Below, in pieces: positions 7,159 through 15,688 of a DNA stretch of 36,342 nt. The stretch covers positions 1 through 36,342 of the forward strand of contig NHFZ02000013.1 in assembly GCA_002171275.2 (NCBI GenBank). Direction: 5' to 3'. Source of the DNA: Pelagibacteraceae bacterium TMED124. GTDB taxonomy: Bacteria > Pseudomonadota > Alphaproteobacteria > Pelagibacterales > Pelagibacteraceae. The stretch's first letter is position 1; every line of letters begins with the position of its first letter. Under the pieces are notes generated by a model. The model was given only the letters and a program-made list of their open reading frames with translations. It had not been told where the DNA came from and searched no databases. The position numbers and the translations under genes are program-made.

Positions 7159-8130
7159 ATGCACAAATTTGTACTAATAGCTGGTTCTTGCGGGTTTATT
7201 GGCTCTAGATTAGTTCAAAGGTTGTCAAAAAAAGGACTGAATTTAATTTGTGTAGATAATTGCTCAAATGGTAAATGGGAAAACCTCTTAGATGTTGATT
7301 GTATAAAAATTGAATGTGATATCTCTGATTATTCTTATTTATTAAATAGTTTAAAAGATTTAAACAAAACTAAAGAAATTAAAATTTCGGAAATTTGGCA
7401 TTTGGCTGCAAATTCTGACATTCAGAAAGGAACTGAAGATATAAATGTTGATTTTGCTAATACATTTGAAACAACGTTATCTTTGCTTAAAATAACAAAA
7501 TTCTTTGAAGTCCCAGCATTTAGATTTGCCTCTTCATCGGCTGTTTATGGAGACTATAAAGATAAAGCCATCACTGAAAAGGATTCAATATGTAGACCTA
7601 TATCTAATTATGGAGCAATGAAATTAGCCTCTGAAGCGGTAATATTTGCCAGTAAAGAAGCCTTCTTAAAAGATATAAGTATTTTCAGATTCCCAAATGT
7701 TGTTGGAACACCAGCCACACATGGAGTTATTTTTGATTTTATTAATAAATTAAAGCTAAATCCAGATAAACTTTTTGTTTTGGGAAATGGTACTCAAAGA
7801 AAACAATATTTGTATGTAGAAGATCTTATAGACGCAATGATTTTGGTAGCGAATCAAAAAAATAATGCGAATTATTTTGATGATGATATTTACAATATTG
7901 GACCAAATGATTCAGGAATCACAGTTAAAGAAATAGCAGAAATGACAATAAAATATCAATCACCAAATGCACAAATTATTTATGGACTAGATCCTCAGGG
8001 ATGGGTGGGTGATGTGCCAAAATTTTCATACAATACATCTAAAATAAGATCTCTTGGATGGAAGGAGGTATTTAATTCGCATCAAGCCGTTGAAAAGTCA
8101 GTAATTGAGATTAAAGAACAATTAAAGTAG
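7159..8130 (+). CDS. Extended SDR sugar-nucleotide epimerase/dehydratase
   Basis: A 323-residue NAD-dependent epimerase/dehydratase. GSCGFIG at 9-15 is the dinucleotide-binding loop, SSSAVYG at 125-131 supplies the catalytic Ser/Thr region, and YGAMK (Y151, K155) is the active-site pair. RKQYLYVEDL further on is the usual substrate-side motif. It resembles UDP-glucose 4-epimerase-like proteins but is not close enough to name the substrate. It diverges from gmhA and sits next to the GDP-heptose operon, so a role in modifying GDP-heptose is possible, though this rests only on position. The ATG start has no Shine-Dalgarno motif. Confidence 0.8.
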   Translation: MHKFVLIAGSCGFIGSRLVQRLSKKGLNLICVDNCSNGKWENLLDVDCIKIECDISDYSYLLNSLKDLNKTKEIKISEIWHLAANSDIQKGTEDINVDFANTFETTLSLLKITKFFEVPAFRFASSSAVYGDYKDKAITEKDSICRPISNYGAMKLASEAVIFASKEAFLKDISIFRFPNVVGTPATHGVIFDFINKLKLNPDKLFVLGNGTQRKQYLYVEDLIDAMILVANQKNNANYFDDDIYNIGPNDSGITVKEIAEMTIKYQSPNAQIIYGLDPQGWVGDVPKFSYNTSKIRSLGWKEVFNSHQAVEKSVIEIKEQLK

Positions 8131-8151
8131 ATTATTTTTGTAAAAATGATA

Positions 8152-8157
8152 TATAAT
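8152..8157 (+). promoter_or_regulatory. Possible -10 box (TATAAT)
   Basis: An exact TATAAT lies 36 bp before the start of the double glycosyltransferase, in the 63-bp spacer after the SDR gene. No recognisable -35 box accompanies it, so co-transcription with the SDR gene remains possible. Confidence 0.25.
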
Positions 8158-8193
8158 TGCACATCTAAACTATGAGATAATTAAAAGAAAAAA

Positions 8194-10314
8194 ATGTACG
8201 AGATTGTTTTTTTTACAGAAAATTATGGTGCATCTTACAGATATAGAGTAGTTAATATATCTGATGCATTTTTAGCTAATGGATTTTCAACTAAATCCTA
8301 TCCCTTTAACGAATTCTTTGAATTTGTTGATAATCTAGATAAGTCCACTTTGTTAAAAACAATAGTTCTACATCGATGTGCTTACCCAATTGATAATCGA
8401 GCTGATAAAGCATTTAAAAAAATTAAATCTCTAAATATAAAATTAGTTTTTGATGCAGATGATTATATTTTTGACCCTTCAATTATTGAAGGAATATGGG
8501 GATATCAGCAATTAAGTGAGCAGGATAAAAAACTTTATATTTCAGGAGTTCATAGATATAGAAGAATGTTGAATGAATGTGATTTTTTTGTTGCTCCTAC
8601 AAGATTTTTATGTGAAAAAGCAGAAGAATTAGGTATTAAGTCATTTGTGATTCCTAATACTTTTAATACTCGACAATTGAAAAGAAGTTTATATGTAAAA
8701 GATCAGAAAATTTCTAAAGGGGAAAATATAGAAATCATATATATGAGTGGTTCTAATACTCATGGAGCTGATTTCAAAGAATGCGAAGAAGCTTTGATAC
8801 GAATAATGCAAAAATATGAAAAGGTTAATTTTGTTATTTATGGATATTTAAAACTTGATGAAAAATGGAGTTCTTTATCAAAAAGAATAAAAAAATATGA
8901 TGTAGTTGATCATGAAGAATTGCAAGAGGCAATATCTAATTATGATATAAATATAGCTCCCTTAGTAGTTGGGGATCCTTTTTGTGAAGGGAAAAGTCCT
9001 TTAAAGTACTTTGAAAGTGCTTTATGTAATGTTCCTACAATAGCCTCCACTACAAGCTCTTATCAAGCAGTAATCAAGCATGGTGATAATGGATTTTTAG
9101 CCTCAACTAAAGAAGATTGGTATAACTGTTTTGAAGAATTGATATTATCTAAAAGCAAAAGAGATGAGGTTGGTAAGAGTGCCTTTAATAATGTAATAAA
9201 TTCATTAGGTGTATATAACATTAATAAAGAATCATTAATAAAAGCTTACTGCTTAGACTTAAAGATAAATCAGTTATGGATCATACCAGGCATTATTATT
9301 GGAGGAGGCGGTCACAGAAATATTTTTAGAAATATTTATCAGTTGGAAAAATCAGGAAATACGGTTGACATCTTGGTAATAGATTCGGATCATATAAAAC
9401 CACAATCTTTAAGAAATACAATCAGAAATCATTTTTATAAAATTAATTCAGAAGTCTACAATTCATTAGATGAAGTAAAAAGTATTAAATATGATCAAGT
9501 TTTTGTTACTCACTGGACTACCGTTCAATATGCTTTAGAAATGAATTTTATTGACAAAAAAAAGATCATTTATTTTGTTCAGGATTTGGAATATATGTTC
9601 TACGAAGTAAGTACTAATTATTTACTAGCTGAGAATACTTATAAAAAAGATTTATACGCAATTACATCTGGATTATTACCTTCAAAGGTGCTATTCGAAA
9701 AATATGGAATGGAATGTGATTATTTCACTTTCCCTATAGATAATAAAGTTTACTTTAAAAAGAAATCTATTAAACGAAAAAATAATTCTGTTATATTCTT
9801 TTGTAAACCTGAAATGCCTAGAAGATGCTTTGAATTAGGATTGAAAGCAATAAGACATATTCAAAAAGAAAGAGATGATATTAAATTTATACTTTTTGGA
9901 AGTAACCATGTAACTGATGCACATATTGAAGGGTTATGGGTTGATAATTATGCTTTACTTCCTACTATAAAAGATTTGGCAGATTTATATAGAGAAGCAA
10001 CTATTGGTGTTGTTTTTTCTACTACTAATCCAAGCTTAGTTCCCTTTGAAATGATGGCTTGCGGGTTACCTGTGATTGATTTAAAGACTGATTATTCTAG
10101 ATATAATTATGGCGATAAGGAAAATATCGCAGTTTTAAGTGAGACGGATCCAGAGGAGATTGCAAAAAGTATTACTACGCTTATTGATAATCCAGAGTCT
10201 AGGAAAAGATATTCTAAAAACGGATTAGATTTTGTAAAAACTTTCCCTGATGAAAAAGAAATGGCGGAAAGAGTCAAGAAATTTATTTACAAAAAGTTCA
10301 GAGAAAATATGTAA
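8194..10314 (+). CDS. Double glycosyltransferase: GT4-like domain fused to a WsaF-like domain
   Basis: The 706-residue protein holds two GT-B type modules. Residues 1-360 form a GT4-like unit with RYRV at 16-19, FDADDYIFD at 86-94, FVAPTRFLCEKAEE and a donor-side KSPLKYFESALCNVPTIAS. The second unit begins at about 365 with IIGGGGHRNIFR (Gly run 370-373), as in the WsaF-type rhamnosyltransferase group. It ends with NPSLVPFEMMACGLPVIDL at 612-630 and contains the conserved Glu E619. Both halves keep the GT-B sugar-nucleotide binding pattern, so two linkages may be made by one polypeptide. The WsaF similarity and the rfb cassette nearby make dTDP-rhamnose a plausible donor for the second half (inference). 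It converges on wzm with an 18-bp gap. Confidence 0.85.
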   Translation: MYEIVFFTENYGASYRYRVVNISDAFLANGFSTKSYPFNEFFEFVDNLDKSTLLKTIVLHRCAYPIDNRADKAFKKIKSLNIKLVFDADDYIFDPSIIEGIWGYQQLSEQDKKLYISGVHRYRRMLNECDFFVAPTRFLCEKAEELGIKSFVIPNTFNTRQLKRSLYVKDQKISKGENIEIIYMSGSNTHGADFKECEEALIRIMQKYEKVNFVIYGYLKLDEKWSSLSKRIKKYDVVDHEELQEAISNYDINIAPLVVGDPFCEGKSPLKYFESALCNVPTIASTTSSYQAVIKHGDNGFLASTKEDWYNCFEELILSKSKRDEVGKSAFNNVINSLGVYNINKESLIKAYCLDLKINQLWIIPGIIIGGGGHRNIFRNIYQLEKSGNTVDILVIDSDHIKPQSLRNTIRNHFYKINSEVYNSLDEVKSIKYDQVFVTHWTTVQYALEMNFIDKKKIIYFVQDLEYMFYEVSTNYLLAENTYKKDLYAITSGLLPSKVLFEKYGMECDYFTFPIDNKVYFKKKSIKRKNNSVIFFCKPEMPRRCFELGLKAIRHIQKERDDIKFILFGSNHVTDAHIEGLWVDNYALLPTIKDLADLYREATIGVVFSTTNPSLVPFEMMACGLPVIDLKTDYSRYNYGDKENIAVLSETDPEEIAKSITTLIDNPESRKRYSKNGLDFVKTFPDEKEMAERVKKFIYKKFRENM

Positions 10315-10332
10315 TTTACCTTTTAATTAACT

Positions 10333-11121
10333 TTATAAATAGTAAATAATTTCATTTTTTTTGCTTTCAAGAAGATTAATTGAAATTATAGTCATTATTA
10401 AATTTATTAAAAGTAAGATAAGTCCTTCCATCCAATAGAAATTTCCTAATATAATTGAATCTCTAAACAACGCTAAAACTTTATATATAAGATTATAGTC
10501 TGCTACTAAACTTAAAGATCCAAGATTCTTTTCTTGGTACAAAATTGGAGATAATAAAAATATAAGTTGAGTAAAGATTGGAATTAGTTGATAAATATCA
10601 CAATATTTTGAAGCTAGTAAGCAAATTATGAGAGGAGCCCAAAATATAAAAATAGAAATATTTAGAAAGTGAATTGGGGAACATATTAAAAAGTTAAAGA
10701 ATATTTTGTAATCAAGTAGTGATAAAAATACCACTACCATTAAAAATGCTTGAAAGAAATTTTGAATCTGAAATGCCCATTCTTCCAAAACATAAAAAAT
10801 TGGGTTTAAAGTTGAATTAATTAAATTAGCTGAATTGTTTTCAAAAATATTTGGAGAACTATTTAAAGATCCACCAATTGTATTCCATGCAGAAAATCCT
10901 AATCCTAAATAAATATAATATTCTTTAAAATTTTCTACATTAAAAACGAATCCATAAACAAATCCTAAAATAAGGACAAATAATAAGTTTGAAATTCCAA
11001 GCCAAAGACTACCTAATATTGTCCTGGAGTAACGTGCTCTTGTTCTTGCAGTAGCTGTAAACCACCATGCTCTTCGAGTTCTTAAAGCATACTTTATGGG
11101 GCTAATGACGTTCTTTATCAT
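10333..11121 (-). CDS. wzm: Polysaccharide ABC exporter permease (ABC-2 type)
   Basis: A 262-residue integral membrane protein with about six hydrophobic segments (roughly 38-60, 68-88, 122-137, 150-172, 178-195 and 231-250). The N-terminal amphipathic stretch ARYSRTILGSLWLGISN and the SPILY motif at 191-195 are typical of Wzm/TagG-type O-antigen permeases. Length matches the family. It forms the inner-membrane channel that moves undecaprenyl-PP-linked glycan across the membrane, powered by the adjacent ATPase. Its ATG start lies within the last 20 bp of wzt, so the two are translationally coupled. Confidence 0.9.
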   Translation of the reverse strand: MIKNVISPIKYALRTRRAWWFTATARTRARYSRTILGSLWLGISNLLFVLILGFVYGFVFNVENFKEYYIYLGLGFSAWNTIGGSLNSSPNIFENNSANLINSTLNPIFYVLEEWAFQIQNFFQAFLMVVVFLSLLDYKIFFNFLICSPIHFLNISIFIFWAPLIICLLASKYCDIYQLIPIFTQLIFLLSPILYQEKNLGSLSLVADYNLIYKVLALFRDSIILGNFYWMEGLILLLINLIMTIISINLLESKKNEIIYYL

Positions 11122-11866
11122 AAAATTCTAATGCATCTTCCAAATTACCATCATACACAATAGAACCTTTTGAAAAAACGATGCCTCTTGAACAGAACTT
11201 GTTTAATAACGCATCTGAGTGACTTGCCAATATTAGAGTGCCGGATTGTGAAATAAAATTTTGAAGTCTTTTTTCTGCTTTTTCATAAAATGAAGCATCT
11301 CCAGTCCCAATGCCCTCATCTAAAGCTAAACATTCATGTTTGTGATAAGTCAATAATGAAAACATTAACCTAGAGGACATCCCCTCACTATATGTCCTTA
11401 TTGGTAAAGCAATAAAATCTCCTAAGCCTGAAAAACTTACTATATCTTCAATAAAATTATTAAATCCCTTTAGATTATTATTCATTACTAAATAATGAGC
11501 TTTAGCTGCATCTAAGCCTGTTAAATAGTTAGAAACTATAAATGATCTTTGCAACATTGGATAGACATGAACTTTTTTTTTGAAAGTTCCTTTTGTTTGA
11601 GTATATATCCCAGAAATTAATTTTATAAATGAAGATTTACCTGCACCATTATGACCTATTAGAGCAACTCTTTCCCCAGCGTATATTTTAAGATTAATAG
11701 AATTTAATGCTATTACAGAAGTTTTATATTTAGATGTTTTTACCCCACCTCCAGTAACCGATTTGAGAAAAGATTTTTTTAAAGAAATTTCTGTTTTACT
11801 TATAATAGGTATTTCTAAAGAAATGTTTTTTAGGCTCAATATTAATTTTTTCCTTTTATAAGACAT
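11102..11866 (-). CDS. wzt: Polysaccharide ABC exporter ATPase, short form
   Basis: A 254-residue ATPase with Walker A GHNGAGKS at 71-78, signature YSEGMSSR at 159-166, Walker B ECLALDEG at 178-185 and the switch His at 216 (ASHS). The YSxGMxxRL form of the signature is typical of Wzt/TagH. It ends soon after the nucleotide-binding domain, so it lacks the C-terminal carbohydrate-binding domain found in Wzt proteins that recognise a capped O-antigen end. Export is therefore probably coupled to synthesis rather than to a terminal modification (family knowledge plus inference). It is immediately upstream of wzm and overlaps it. Confidence 0.93.
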   Translation of the reverse strand: MSYKRKKLILSLKNISLEIPIISKTEISLKKSFLKSVTGGGVKTSKYKTSVIALNSINLKIYAGERVALIGHNGAGKSSFIKLISGIYTQTKGTFKKKVHVYPMLQRSFIVSNYLTGLDAAKAHYLVMNNNLKGFNNFIEDIVSFSGLGDFIALPIRTYSEGMSSRLMFSLLTYHKHECLALDEGIGTGDASFYEKAEKRLQNFISQSGTLILASHSDALLNKFCSRGIVFSKGSIVYDGNLEDALEFYDKERH

Positions 11867-11965
11867 CTTGATATAATTATTGGTTCATTATTTAAATTAT
11901 CACTAGAGTATCTTAACACTTCCAAGTTATAGGGTTTTTAGAATAATTTTTAATTTTTATTTTTT

Positions 11966-13123
11966 CTATCTTTTCTTTTTTAATTCAATCTTATATTCAT
12001 TTATCAATAAATTCTTTAGAAAATATTCTTTGGATTTTAATGAAACCTCAAGACAATTTTCATAAAATGCAATAGCTTTTGATATTGAGTAAAAATTATT
12101 TCTGAAAAGATCTTTTTTAAAAAATGGACATTTTAAAAAAAACGGATATAGAATTGCTGCCGAGTGGGTACTATTGCTATTATCAATAAAGGATTTGAGA
12201 TATTTTAGTTTATAATTGTATTTTTTACTTAAATAAAAATCATCCTTATATATTTTTTTTAACGAATTATTTTTAAATCTTTGGTATTTAAATTTATTAA
12301 AATTTGGTAGTAAATTTCTTATATCATAATAAAAAAATTTACTTTTTTTACCTTCATTAATAATTTTTTCTATCTCGTTTAAAAGATTATTAGACGAATA
12401 AAGTAAACGATAGTTTTTTATTTTGTTATAAAATTTTTTAGAAAGATCTATTTCGCCCTTCTCAATCATATACAATTTATCATTAACTAATTTTAAATTT
12501 TCCCAGTATTTTATATACTTTTTATTTAAGAAAACATCTCTTTTAATAATATAAAAAAAAGATTGATAATGATGATATCTTTCCAAAGATCTATGAGTAA
12601 ACATTCCTAAATCTTTACTCCTTTCAAAAATATCTATTTCTTTTTTTAAAGAATTAGCATAGGAACCAGGTATAAATTGTACAGAGTTATTAGCGAAACA
12701 AAGAAACTTAATATGTTTTAGTAATTCTTCTTTTTTTAGATATAGGAAACCATCTTTATATGCACCAATATCTCTACCTATATTTTCCCTTTCAATTGAA
12801 ATTAGAGTATGCGATTTTAGGAAAATTTTTTCAGATGAAGAAATTTCTAAATTATTTATAAATATTAGTTTATATTTTGATGAATTGATAAATTTTATAT
12901 ATTCTTTAACTGATTCAGATAGAATTTTTTCATAACAAGCGAATATACAAATTCGTTCAATTTCTTTATAAGTAAAAGGATTTTTATGAATTATATTTAT
13001 TCTCTCTTCTAAATTTTTATATCTATTTTTAAAAATTATAAAATAATTTATTGAAGCCAAAAATTTTTTAATTCTAATTTTTATTTTGTAAAACATTAAT
13101 GAAATGATATTTTCATAAAGCAT
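11966..13123 (-). CDS. RgpF-like (rhamnan synthesis F family) protein
   Basis: A 385-residue protein with the hallmark ENIGRDIGAYKDG at 113-125 and FANNSVQF at 143-150. These correspond to the RENxGRDxGxY and xNDSxxGP patterns of the rhamnan synthesis protein F family (PF05045). Members occur in rhamnose-polymer clusters and are thought to be glycosyltransferases or side-chain factors. The C-terminal half is very Lys/Asn/Phe-rich and less conserved. It lies between the dTDP-rhamnose cassette and wzt/wzm on the same strand, so a role in a rhamnose-containing ABC-exported polymer fits. The donor and linkage cannot be told from sequence. Confidence 0.7.
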   Translation of the reverse strand: MLYENIISLMFYKIKIRIKKFLASINYFIIFKNRYKNLEERINIIHKNPFTYKEIERICIFACYEKILSESVKEYIKFINSSKYKLIFINNLEISSSEKIFLKSHTLISIERENIGRDIGAYKDGFLYLKKEELLKHIKFLCFANNSVQFIPGSYANSLKKEIDIFERSKDLGMFTHRSLERYHHYQSFFYIIKRDVFLNKKYIKYWENLKLVNDKLYMIEKGEIDLSKKFYNKIKNYRLLYSSNNLLNEIEKIINEGKKSKFFYYDIRNLLPNFNKFKYQRFKNNSLKKIYKDDFYLSKKYNYKLKYLKSFIDNSNSTHSAAILYPFFLKCPFFKKDLFRNNFYSISKAIAFYENCLEVSLKSKEYFLKNLLINEYKIELKKKR

Positions 13124-13202
13124 TTTAAATAGCTCCTATTCTTTTAAAAATTTTAATAGATTGTTTTGTCTTTATATTCTGACCAGTTTTGATTTTTGAA
13201 AT

Positions 13203-13242
13203 AATAATAAATATTTTTTAAGTGAAGCAAATATTTATTATT
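13203..13242. terminator. 14-bp AT-only inverted repeat downstream of rfbC
   Basis: AATAATAAATATTT (13203-13216) and AAATATTTATTATT (13229-13242) are exact inverted arms with a 12-base loop. The repeat lies about 100 bp after the rfbC stop and before the RgpF-like gene on the same strand. It could be a terminator or mRNA stabiliser. Having no G or C pairs makes it weak. The rest of the 221-bp spacer shows nothing recognisable. Confidence 0.3.
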
Positions 13243-13344
13243 TCTGGCAAATTGTAAATCATGTTTTATCACAATAGCATATCAAATTTACTGATAATCT
13301 AGTTGTAAATTCTATTGATCTTGGGATGTGGATGTACATTTTTT

Positions 13345-13908
13345 TTACAACTCTTTTAAATTAATTTCTGAGATTAGAGAAGCTTCAGAATCTTTATCAC
13401 TTAACAATATTTCATTCAATTCAATTGATTTATTAGGCCATTCAATTTTTATTGATGAGTCGTTCCATTTGATACTTCTTTCAGAGTCTTTATCCCAGTA
13501 ATTTGTTGTTTTATAGGCAACTTCTGCAAAATTTGAAATAGTAAGAAACCCATGAGCGAAACCAGGAGGAATCCAAAGTTGCTTTCTGTTTTTTGAGGTT
13601 AAATATACTCCAACCCATTTACCAAAACTATTAGAATTTGGCCTAATATCTACAGCTACATCAAATATTTCACCCAACATCACTCTAACAAGCTTACCTT
13701 GCTCGAAAGGTTTAATTTGATAATGTAGTCCTCTAAGAACCCCTTTGGCAGATCTAGAATGATTGTCTTGAACAAATTCTATATTTGAATTTATACTTTC
13801 TTGAAAAAGTTTTTTGTTGAAACTTTCAAAAAAGAATCCACGTTCATCTTCAAAAATCTTTGGCTCGAATATTTTAACTCCATCAAGATTTGTTTGAATT
13901 ACGTTCAT
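13345..13908 (-). CDS. rfbC: dTDP-4-dehydrorhamnose 3,5-epimerase
   Basis: A 187-residue cupin enzyme of the RmlC family. It has EDERGFFFESFN at 20-31, the catalytic GVLRGLHYQ with H62, IPPGFAHGF at 113-121 and the conserved YKTTNYW at 132-138. It converts dTDP-4-keto-6-deoxyglucose to dTDP-4-keto-L-rhamnose. Length is normal. It is the last gene of the four-gene rhamnose operon, and its ATG overlaps the rfbA stop by four bases (ATGA). Confidence 0.96.
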   Translation of the reverse strand: MNVIQTNLDGVKIFEPKIFEDERGFFFESFNKKLFQESINSNIEFVQDNHSRSAKGVLRGLHYQIKPFEQGKLVRVMLGEIFDVAVDIRPNSNSFGKWVGVYLTSKNRKQLWIPPGFAHGFLTISNFAEVAYKTTNYWDKDSERSIKWNDSSIKIEWPNKSIELNEILLSDKDSEASLISEINLKEL

Positions 13909-14792
13909 AAAAATTCATTAAGAGGATCTTTATGTACTTTGATAAGATATTCGCCATAACTAGATTTAATAAATGGCTTTGCAATTTTTATTAATTGATC
14001 TTCATTTATCCAATTATTACGATATGCTATTTCTTCCGGGCAACAAATTCTCAAGCCTTGTCTATTTTCTATAGTTTTTACAAATTCTTGTGCTTCTAAT
14101 AATGTTTCATGAGTACCAGTATCTAGCCAAGCGTAACCCCTGCTTAATATCTCAACCGATAATTCTCCTTTTTCTAAATAAATTTTATTTAAATCTGTTA
14201 TTTCAAGTTCTCCTCTCTTAGAAGGTTTTATATTCTTTACGTATTCGCAAGCATTTTTATCGAAGAAATACATTCCTGTTACACAATAGTTTGATTTAGG
14301 CTTTGTAGGTTTTTCTTCTAAGCCTGTTACCATGCCTTCTTTATTAAAAGTTATGACTCCATATCTTTCCGGGTCCTTTACTCTATAAGCAAAAATAGTT
14401 GCTCCTTCTTTTTCTTTAGCTTTTAAAAGTTTTTCTTTAAGAGATGGACCATAAAAAATATTATCTCCCAAAATTAATATTGAGGGCGAACCATTTAAAA
14501 AATTTTCTCCCAATATATATGCCTGAGCTAAGCCATCAGGGTTATCCTGAACTACATATTCAAAATTAATGCCCCATTGTTTCCCATCTCCAAGTAAAGC
14601 TTTAAAACTTGGAATATCTCTTGGTGTGGAAATAATAAGAATATCTCGAATGCCACTCAACATTAAAATAGAGATTGGATAATATATCATTGGCTTGTCA
14701 TATACTGGAAGTAATTGTTTTGAAATACATGTGGTTAGAGGAGCTAACCTTGTTCCTTTTCCACCAGCAAGAATAATTCCTTTTCTTTCCAT
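13905..14792 (-). CDS. rfbA: Glucose-1-phosphate thymidylyltransferase
   Basis: A 295-residue RmlA-type nucleotidyltransferase: ILAGGKGTRLAPLT at 7-20, SKQLLPVYDKPMIYYP, LILGDNIFYG (metal and product site), EEKPTKPKSNYCVTGMYFFD and AWLDTGTHETLLEA. It makes dTDP-glucose, the first step to dTDP-L-rhamnose. Length and motif order match the family. The ATG overlaps the rfbD stop by one base (TAATG), so the operon is tightly coupled. Confidence 0.97.
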   Translation of the reverse strand: MERKGIILAGGKGTRLAPLTTCISKQLLPVYDKPMIYYPISILMLSGIRDILIISTPRDIPSFKALLGDGKQWGINFEYVVQDNPDGLAQAYILGENFLNGSPSILILGDNIFYGPSLKEKLLKAKEKEGATIFAYRVKDPERYGVITFNKEGMVTGLEEKPTKPKSNYCVTGMYFFDKNACEYVKNIKPSKRGELEITDLNKIYLEKGELSVEILSRGYAWLDTGTHETLLEAQEFVKTIENRQGLRICCPEEIAYRNNWINEDQLIKIAKPFIKSSYGEYLIKVHKDPLNEFL

Positions 14793-15688
14793 TATTCAAA
14801 ATTACTTTGTAGAATTTTTTTAACATCATTTTTAAAATATATTTCCCAATCATCTAGTTTATATCCCAAGACTTTTTCTAATTTCGAATGGTTAAGTAAT
14901 GAATTAAGGGGTCTTTGGGCTTTAGTTTTAAACTCCGAGGTTAATACTGGTTCAAGAGTTTTAAATTTATAAGAACTTTTATTTTCTGTATTTCTCATTA
15001 AACTAACAATAAATTTAGCAATTATATACCATGATGCTTTACCATTTGGTGTTAAGTGATAGATACCAAATCCCCATTTTGTGTTTGTTTTATAAGATTT
15101 AATGACATGGTTTAAAACTTCACTTATTAAACTCGGGGAAGTAGGTACTCCTTTCTGGTCATTGATTACTTTTATATGCTCCCTCTCTTTTGCAAGTTGA
15201 ATAATTTTTTTTGCAAAATTATTACCATTGACCCCAATTACCCAAGAAATTCTAAATATATAATACATACAACCACTCTTTTGGATCGCTTTTTCTCCCT
15301 TTAGCTTAGTCTCCCCATAAACATTTAATGGGCATGGTAAATCATCTTCTGAATAAGGCTCATTACTTGCTCCATCAAAAACATAGTCTGTTGAAAAGTG
15401 AATAAATAAAATATTTAACTTTTTTGCAACTTTAGCTATTATGTCTACCGCCTCATAATTCACTATTGAAGCTATATCTGATCTATTTTGCGCTTCTTCG
15501 ACATTTGTATATGCTGAAGTATTTATGATAATTGAGGGTTTTATTTTCTCTATAAAAGGAGAGATTTGATCAAGATTTTCTAAATTTAATTTCGTACGAT
15601 CTGAATCTACTATTTCACCAAGATTCTGTAATGAGATATTTAATTCAGAACCAAGTTGTCCTTTTGAGCCAAGAAGTAGAATTCTCAT
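14792..15688 (-). CDS. rfbD: dTDP-4-dehydrorhamnose reductase
   Basis: A 298-residue reductase of the RmlD family. It has LLLGSKGQLGSELN near the N-terminus (NADPH-binding loop), NTSAYTNVEEAQ, STDYVFDGASNEPYSEDD and NVYGETKLKGE (Tyr/Lys pair). It reduces dTDP-4-keto-L-rhamnose to dTDP-L-rhamnose. It starts at ATG 15686-15688, overlapping the rfbB TGA by four bases. Confidence 0.96.
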   Translation of the reverse strand: MRILLLGSKGQLGSELNISLQNLGEIVDSDRTKLNLENLDQISPFIEKIKPSIIINTSAYTNVEEAQNRSDIASIVNYEAVDIIAKVAKKLNILFIHFSTDYVFDGASNEPYSEDDLPCPLNVYGETKLKGEKAIQKSGCMYYIFRISWVIGVNGNNFAKKIIQLAKEREHIKVINDQKGVPTSPSLISEVLNHVIKSYKTNTKWGFGIYHLTPNGKASWYIIAKFIVSLMRNTENKSSYKFKTLEPVLTSEFKTKAQRPLNSLLNHSKLEKVLGYKLDDWEIYFKNDVKKILQSNFE

